Assembly: GCA_037445875.1 (NCBI GenBank)
Contig: JBBIJR010000008.1
Coordinates: 4,627-68,626 of the forward strand
From: JBBIJR01 sp037445875
GTDB taxonomy: Bacteria; CLD3; SB21
Reading direction: 5' to 3'
DNA: 64,000 nucleotides
Part shown: piece by piece, positions 59,874-64,000 of the stretch
Layout of the letters: every line of letters starts with the position of its first letter
Numbering within the stretch: position 1 is the first letter of the stretch
The notes under the pieces: model-generated
What the model saw: the letters and a program-made list of their open reading frames with translations, nothing else
Database searches by the model: none
What the model was told of the DNA's origin: nothing
Made by a program: the position numbers and the translations under genes

Positions 59874-60233
59874 ATGAAAGCCATCCGAAATCAGAGTGGT
59901 TTCACGCTGATGGAACTGGTCACGGTCATCGTGATTCTTGGTATCCTGGCAGCGGTCGCCATTCCGAAGTACTTCGACCTGACGGATCAGGCGGAGGCCG
60001 GTGCGTGCAAGTCCAACCAGGGGGCCATCGAAGCGGCGGCTTCCGTGGGTTACGCCCAGAGCGCCCTCGCCGGTGGTCCCGCGACGTTCCCGACTTCGGC
60101 GGCCATCCTGGCGTCTTCGTCCAACGCCTACTTTGCCAGCGGCGCCGCGCCGACCTGCCCCTCCGGCGGCACGTACACGTACGATGCCAATACCGGATTG
60201 GTCACCTGTGACCAGACGGGCCACGCGCGATAG
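59874..60233 (+). CDS. pilA: Type IV pilin-like protein
   Basis: This 119-residue protein has a short basic leader (MKAIRNQSG) cut before Phe10, the type IV pilin N-methylation/processing motif GFTLMELVTVIVILGILAAVAIPKY and the conserved Glu at mature position 5. The remaining globular part is small and Ala/Ser/Gly rich, with two cysteines (APTCPSGG and LVTCDQ) that can form the usual C-terminal disulfide loop; a third Cys lies in GACKSN. An AAAGGAG site precedes ATG 59874. A terminator follows, as expected for an abundant pilin above less expressed assembly genes. A minor pseudopilin role is also possible. Confidence 0.92.
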   Translation: MKAIRNQSGFTLMELVTVIVILGILAAVAIPKYFDLTDQAEAGACKSNQGAIEAAASVGYAQSALAGGPATFPTSAAILASSSNAYFASGAAPTCPSGGTYTYDANTGLVTCDQTGHAR

Positions 60234-60258
60234 TAAACTGCCCAACGATGAAAACAAA

Positions 60259-60290
60259 GAGGTCTTCGGCCGCCCGAAGGCCTCTTGTTT
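60259..60290 (+). terminator. Rho-independent terminator after the pilin gene
   Basis: An 11-bp stem GAGGTCTTCGG/CCGAAGGCCTC with one G-U pair and loop CCGC is followed by TTGTTT. It lies 25 bases after the pilin stop and would leave only part of the transcripts to continue into the assembly genes. Confidence 0.75.
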
Positions 60291-60312
60291 CACCGCAACC
60301 TGGAGCCACGCC

Positions 60313-61188
60313 ATGTTCAAGATACTTGACCCCGACGACGAACTAAGCGCCTCTCTCGAACTTCTCCGTGATGAGGTCAACGATTCCGAAGACGTTTCCG
60401 GATACCGGTGCGCTCGCACTGAGGAACAGGATCTGTCTTCGGAGCTGAAAACGCGTATCCGGCGAAACATTCAGGACTGGGAGACGGTTGAAGCACTGAT
60501 CGAGCCTCTCTCCCCACGGCAGTTACTCCAAGTTGAAAATTTCCTGTGGAGTGAAGCCCTGAGCTACGCCGAACACACGCTGCAACAGAAGCTGACCCGT
60601 GAATTCATCACTTCCCGCATGGAGCCGACGGCCAACTATCATCGGCGTCAGATGTGCGGAGAACCCCTGATCGCCTGCCGTGCCAACTACTGTATTCATT
60701 CCAATCCCGCCTGTGCGAGCCGCAAACTCAAAGAACACATCCGGTCCATCGTCACGGTTTTCGACCGCCGTTCGGCCCGTACGAATACCAGCCGGGAGGC
60801 CCTCAACAAGTTCTTGCAGCACGTGGTGCAGAAGTTCGGGATATTCGGCGTCATCCTGAGCGACGAAAGAGGCGCGCCTGTGGCCGCGGCTTCGGACCTG
60901 GACCCTGATTCTGCCGATGCCTCGGAACACTCTGTGTTTTCCCGAATGCTGCTCGATTACGTTTCCAAAGCAGGGCACACCACTTCCGAGGGACAGCCGG
61001 TGAGCTTCGAACTGAACCTCAAGGCCGTCTCTCACATGGTGGATTCCGGAGGACGGCGTTTACTGCTGACCGTTCTTTCTCAGCGGGAGTACAGTCCGGA
61101 CCTTGCCGTTTTCCACGCCTCGATGGGCATCAACCGTATTCTGTCCGAGGATCAGGAACTTCAGACGTACGCAGCCATGACGGCTTGA
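60313..61188 (+). CDS. Unknown protein in the pilus cluster, with cysteine motif and roadblock-like end
   Basis: I do not recognise this 291-residue soluble protein. Residues 1-115 are acidic and helical (DPDDELSASLELLRDEVND, ENFLWSEALSYAEHTLQQKL). A cysteine cluster follows near residues 116-136: MCGEPLIACRANYC then NPACAS, spacing C-x6-C-x4-C-x5-C, which could bind a metal or Fe-S cluster. The last 130 residues (KFGIFGVILSDERGAPVAAAS, then FELNLKAVSHMVDSGG and RRLLLTVLSQ) resemble the strand-helix pattern of roadblock/LC7 regulators, a tentative reading. ATG 60313 has GGAG 8 bases upstream. It lies between the pilin terminator and pilD (4 bases), so it probably serves pilus control. Confidence 0.75.
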   Translation: MFKILDPDDELSASLELLRDEVNDSEDVSGYRCARTEEQDLSSELKTRIRRNIQDWETVEALIEPLSPRQLLQVENFLWSEALSYAEHTLQQKLTREFITSRMEPTANYHRRQMCGEPLIACRANYCIHSNPACASRKLKEHIRSIVTVFDRRSARTNTSREALNKFLQHVVQKFGIFGVILSDERGAPVAAASDLDPDSADASEHSVFSRMLLDYVSKAGHTTSEGQPVSFELNLKAVSHMVDSGGRRLLLTVLSQREYSPDLAVFHASMGINRILSEDQELQTYAAMTA

Positions 61189-61192
61189 GGCG

Positions 61193-61975
61193 ATGACGTT
61201 TTCTTATGCCCACATTCTGACGTTCGCCGTCGGTGTCGTTTTCGGCAGTTTTCTGAACGTCATGATATACCGTCTACCGCGACGCGAATCCCTGGTGTTT
61301 CCAGCCAGCCATTGCCCGGCTTGTCACCGCGACCTGAGGTGGTTCCACAACATCCCGATTGTGAGCTACCTTCTTCTGCGGGGACGCTGTGCCTACTGCA
61401 CCGCCCCCATTCCTGTTCAGTATCCCCTCGTTGAGTTTCTCGGCGGTGCCGCCGTTACCTTCTGGCTCGTCCAGTGCGGCTTGACCTGGGTAGGATTGAA
61501 GTTCGTGCTCCTCAGTTTTCTTCTGATAGTTTTGAGTTGGATCGACGGTCGTCATCGAATGGTCCCCGATCGTCTCATCCTTTTCAGCCTTCCGTTCGCG
61601 TTGGCCATCCAGGCCCTCCAGGGCTGGCAGCCCCTCGTGAGCGGCCTAGTGGGAGCCGTCTTCGGAGGAGCCGCCTTACTCATGATATGGTGGCTGGGAC
61701 ACCTCCTGTTCCGCCGCGATGCCATCGGTGGAGGCGACATCAAGCTTGCAGCCCTTCTGGGTTTGCTCCTCGGATGGCAGTTTCTCCTGATCTCCCTGTT
61801 TCTCACGTTCTGCCTCATTGCGTTGGTTGGATGGACGGGCATCCTCCTGCGAAGGATCGACAAGAATACCCCGATTCCGATGGTTCCGTTCCTGTCCATT
61901 GGAGTATTCCTGTCGATCTTTATTGGATATCCTCTGATTCAGTGGTACGTGCACCTGCTTCATCATGCTCATTGA
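61193..61975 (+). CDS. pilD: Type IV prepilin peptidase / N-methyltransferase
   Basis: PilD cuts the leader of prepilins and methylates the new N-terminus in the inner membrane. The 260-residue product has the methyltransferase/zinc region (FGSFLNVMIYRLPRRESLVFPAS, CPACHRDLRWFHNIP, CAYCTAPIPVQYPLVE with two CxxC pairs). Seven to eight membrane helices follow, with the catalytic aspartates in WIDGRHRMVPD and IGGGDIKLAALLG. The length is normal. It follows the unknown gene by 4 bases and precedes the kinase by 12. The pilin at 59874 is the obvious substrate. Confidence 0.95.
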   Translation: MTFSYAHILTFAVGVVFGSFLNVMIYRLPRRESLVFPASHCPACHRDLRWFHNIPIVSYLLLRGRCAYCTAPIPVQYPLVEFLGGAAVTFWLVQCGLTWVGLKFVLLSFLLIVLSWIDGRHRMVPDRLILFSLPFALAIQALQGWQPLVSGLVGAVFGGAALLMIWWLGHLLFRRDAIGGGDIKLAALLGLLLGWQFLLISLFLTFCLIALVGWTGILLRRIDKNTPIPMVPFLSIGVFLSIFIGYPLIQWYVHLLHHAH

Positions 61976-61987
61976 GGAAAAGCGTTC

Positions 61988-63196
61988 ATGGCAACTTTGA
62001 GACTCATCAAGACCCATCCGGAGCCTGTCGCAAGCAGCCCCCACGGCGGTACAGAAATCGACGGCGTGCAACAGCCCACCGATAACCTGCGCACCTTCGA
62101 TCGGACCAACGCCGAATTCGCTTTCAATCGTCTTTGGAACTACGATCTTCTCTGCATGCTCGACAAAATCGGTGAGGGTGTCGTATTCTTCGATCTGCTC
62201 GATCACATCCTCCTCATTAACAGCCGTGCGCGCAAGTTACTGGGAATCAAACTGCCCGTTCTGACGGGTCACGAGATCCCCCTCATGGACATCCACGGAG
62301 CGTCACGAATCGGCCTGGAAAGCCTGGTCGATCGGGCCAAGCGTTCCCGTAGCCGCAGTGTAAAGGAGGTCGTGCAAAGCCCCAACAAGGCGAACGTATA
62401 CGAGATCGTCGTGACGGCCCTGGTCGATCGTCAAAACCTGTTTATCGGGACCCTTTGCGAAATCAGGGACATAACCCAAGCATGGAACGATTCGCACAAG
62501 AAATCCGAATTCCTCTCCATGATCGCCCATGAACTCCTCAACCCGCTCACTCCCGTTAAAGAGGGGCTTAGCCTCGTGCTCGAAGAGAGCATCGGCCCGC
62601 TGAACCCGACTCAGAAACAGTGTCTTTCTGTTGCGCATGAGGAAATCAATCGCCTCAGCCGTCTGGTCAACGACCTTCTTGAAATCAGCCGAATGGACAG
62701 CGGCAAGATACGCATCAAGCGAGAAATGGTCGATCTTTCGAAGCTGATGCGGGAAGTCATCGATTCCATAGAACATAAGGCCCAACACAAACGCATCCGT
62801 ATCGATCTGTACGTCCGCCCGGACCTCACGGAACTGTACGCGGATCCTGACCGCATGCGTCAGGTTCTGATCAACCTCGCGGACAATGCCATCAAGTACA
62901 GTCCGGAAGGATCGAACATCCAGATTTCCGCTGTCAACAGAACGCGCTCGATCGAGATGGCCATCCGTGACAACGGCTTCGGCATTCGAAAGTCGGACAT
63001 CCCGCGGTTGTTCGAACGGTTTTCACAGCTGGACTATCCCGAGCATCGCATCCACCGTGAACGGGGCACCGGCCTGGGTCTCAGTATTGTTAGGGAGATC
63101 ATCAGGCTTCATCAGGGCCGCATCCGTGTCCAAAGCGAGTACGGCAAGGGCAGCACGTTCATCATTCAGTTACCCAAAAGAAAGCGAGCGCGGTGA
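61988..63196 (+). CDS. Cytoplasmic PAS-domain histidine kinase of the pilus cluster
   Basis: This 402-residue kinase has no membrane helix. Residues about 52-165 form a PAS domain (MLDKIGEGVVFFDLLDHILLINSRARKLLG-like region: GEGVVFFD, INSRARKLLG). The HisKA domain carries His181 in FLSMIAHELLNPLTPVKEG, and the HATPase domain has NLADNAIKYSPEGS, DNGFGIRKSDIPRLFERF and GTGLGLSIVREII. The layout resembles PilS-type control of pilin genes, but PilS is usually membrane-bound, so this may be a different cytoplasmic sensor. Its stop codon overlaps the possible GTG start of the response regulator, so the two are co-translated partners. Confidence 0.92.
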   Translation: MATLRLIKTHPEPVASSPHGGTEIDGVQQPTDNLRTFDRTNAEFAFNRLWNYDLLCMLDKIGEGVVFFDLLDHILLINSRARKLLGIKLPVLTGHEIPLMDIHGASRIGLESLVDRAKRSRSRSVKEVVQSPNKANVYEIVVTALVDRQNLFIGTLCEIRDITQAWNDSHKKSEFLSMIAHELLNPLTPVKEGLSLVLEESIGPLNPTQKQCLSVAHEEINRLSRLVNDLLEISRMDSGKIRIKREMVDLSKLMREVIDSIEHKAQHKRIRIDLYVRPDLTELYADPDRMRQVLINLADNAIKYSPEGSNIQISAVNRTRSIEMAIRDNGFGIRKSDIPRLFERFSQLDYPEHRIHRERGTGLGLSIVREIIRLHQGRIRVQSEYGKGSTFIIQLPKRKRAR

Positions 63197-63198
63197 TC

Positions 63199-63612
63199 AT
63201 GAGCAAACGCATCCTCGTCATCGATGATTATCCCAACATGGTGGACATGCTGAGCGTTCGTCTTCGGGCCCACGGATTTGAAGTGCTCGCGAGTTACGAC
63301 GGTGTGCAAGGTTTACAAATGGCGAGGACGGAAAAGCCTGATTTGATCATTTTGGACATTCTGCTCCCGCGAATGGACGGTTTCAAGATCTGCCGGTTGT
63401 TGAAATTCGACGAGCGATTCCGCCGGATTCCCGTTGTTATGCTGACGTCGCGTGCACGCGAAATCGACCGGAAAACAGGATTTGAAATGGGCGCCGACGC
63501 TTATATCTACAAGCCGTACGACGCCGGCGTGCTTATGGAAAAGATTTATCAATTGCTGAACATGGTTCCCGCAGCCCTGGAACTCAGGGAGACTGCGTCC
63601 GCGGTCTCGTGA
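63199..63612 (+). CDS. Single-domain response regulator of the pilus cluster
   Basis: This 137-residue CheY-like receiver has the acidic pair Asp9-Asp10, phospho-acceptor Asp53 in LIILDILLPRMDG, Thr83 in VVMLTSR and Lys105 in YIYKPYD. There is no DNA-binding or enzyme domain, so it is PilG/PilH-like rather than PilR-like and probably acts by binding another protein, such as the neighbouring pilus ATPase. I chose ATG 63199; GTG 63193, overlapping the kinase stop by 4 bases, is equally possible. It would be phosphorylated by the kinase just upstream. Confidence 0.92.
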   Translation: MSKRILVIDDYPNMVDMLSVRLRAHGFEVLASYDGVQGLQMARTEKPDLIILDILLPRMDGFKICRLLKFDERFRRIPVVMLTSRAREIDRKTGFEMGADAYIYKPYDAGVLMEKIYQLLNMVPAALELRETASAVS

Positions 63613-63674
63613 TCGAATCGACGCTCCCTCGATGAGTGTTGCGGAAGCATCCGGATGTGCAAGGTGACGCAATC

Positions 63675-64000
63675 ATGAAACCACAAGCCAAACTCGGAGA
63701 GGTCCTATTGTCCACCCAACTGGTCAGCCAGGACCAGTTATCCAGCCTGCTCAGCGAGCAAAAACACAACGGTAAGAAGCTCGGCCAAATACTGACAGAA
63801 AAGCATCTGGTCAAAGAACTCGACCTGCTTCAGATTCTGGCGGACCACCTGGGCATTCCGTGGATCGAATTGTCCACCTTCGAAATCGATCCTATGATCG
63901 TCTCTTTGCTGCCCGAGTCCTTCATCCGTACCCGAAAGGTGCTTCCCCTTTTCCGCATCGGCGACGAGCTTACGGTCGCGATGGTCGATCCCAGCCACCT
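63675..64000 (+). CDS. pilB: Type IV pilus assembly ATPase PilB/GspE family, N-terminal part
   Basis: The frame starts at ATG 63675 (AGGTGA 8 bases upstream) and runs off the window after 108 codons. The visible part is the T2SSE/PilB N-terminal domain: KLGEVLLSTQLVSQDQLSSLL, KLGQILTEKHLVKELDLLQIL, HLGIPWIELSTFEIDP, LLPESFIRTRKVLPLF and LTVAMVDPSH. The ATPase core lies beyond the window. PilB powers pilus extension. A longer protein with only this domain plus others (for example PilZ-type) cannot be excluded, but the pilin, pilD and regulator neighbours support PilB. Confidence 0.88.
   Translation, partial: MKPQAKLGEVLLSTQLVSQDQLSSLLSEQKHNGKKLGQILTEKHLVKELDLLQILADHLGIPWIELSTFEIDPMIVSLLPESFIRTRKVLPLFRIGDELTVAMVDPSH

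Noticed and set aside
1..64000. Mobile elements, prophage genes or CRISPR arrays
   Set aside because: No transposase, integrase, phage structural gene, terminal inverted repeats or regularly spaced repeats are visible; gene content and spacing look like core chromosome throughout.

Overview
This window is a dense, ordinary-looking piece of bacterial chromosome with about 60 protein genes, two tRNAs and one 49-base run of Ns inside dnaK, so it is probably a contig from a draft or metagenome assembly. I see no rRNA, phage, insertion sequence or CRISPR array. The best placement is an uncultured member of the FCB group (Bacteroidetes/Chlorobi relatives and allied candidate phyla). The reasons are a secreted nuclease ending in a 'NFPNPFNP' FlgD-like/type-A sorting domain, a DUF3098 membrane protein, a GldA/GldF/GldG-like ABC system with a DUF4340 protein, short SPPDID-type DnaE, futalosine-route menaquinone genes, and promoters whose -10 box reads TAnnTT rather than TATAAT. 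The phylum cannot be settled from sequence alone.

Layout. 1-7.0 kb (minus): the classic rimP-nusA-infB-ylxP-rbfA-truB-ribF operon, with a promoter and a terminator-like hairpin in its leader. 7.1-7.3 kb: tRNA-Ala(GGC). 7.3-17.6 kb (minus): a DnaE-type polymerase, a secreted LPP20/DUF1349-like protein, a phosphoglucosamine/phosphomannomutase, alaS and a six-helix sensor kinase. 17.8-19.1 kb: secreted endonuclease I and tRNA-Gln(CTG). 19.1-22.6 kb (minus): a sodium-pumping biotin-dependent decarboxylase (mmdA-D type). 22.8-27 kb (plus): tatA, gatA, a secreted beta-propeller and a lone receiver protein. 27-44 kb (minus): pyrR, purC, secA, a phosphoesterase, serA, and an unbroken protein-quality-control block (ftsH, lon, htrA, a DnaJ-like gene, htpX, a FmdB zinc ribbon and dnaK). 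44.3-49 kb: a secreted two-domain PLD-like protein, then ppx/gppA-HD, sixA and apgM on the minus strand. 49-51.8 kb: mqnE-mqnB-mqnD. 51.8-55.9 kb: DUF3098, a small heavy-metal-associated protein, a cysteine-rich unknown, a HesB/IscA-type protein (minus), rpmE and prfA. 55.9-59.6 kb (minus): the Gld-like ABC operon. 59.9-64 kb: type IV pilin, an unknown gene, prepilin peptidase, histidine kinase, response regulator and the start of pilB.

The gene set describes a cell that makes menaquinone, can couple acyl-CoA decarboxylation to a sodium gradient, amidates tRNA indirectly through GatCAB, exports proteins by Sec and Tat, and builds type IV pili under the control of a co-transcribed two-component pair. 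No dramatic new system is obvious. The points most worth a second look are a recurring promoter pattern (TTGnnn, 16-17 bases, TAnnTT), terminator-like hairpins placed just before the rimP, dnaE and prfA starts, a DnaE whose PHP metal site looks degraded, a 449-residue protein with a tail of 26 cysteines, a heavy-metal-binding protein with no usual start codon, and an unknown cysteine-motif gene locked into the pilus operon.
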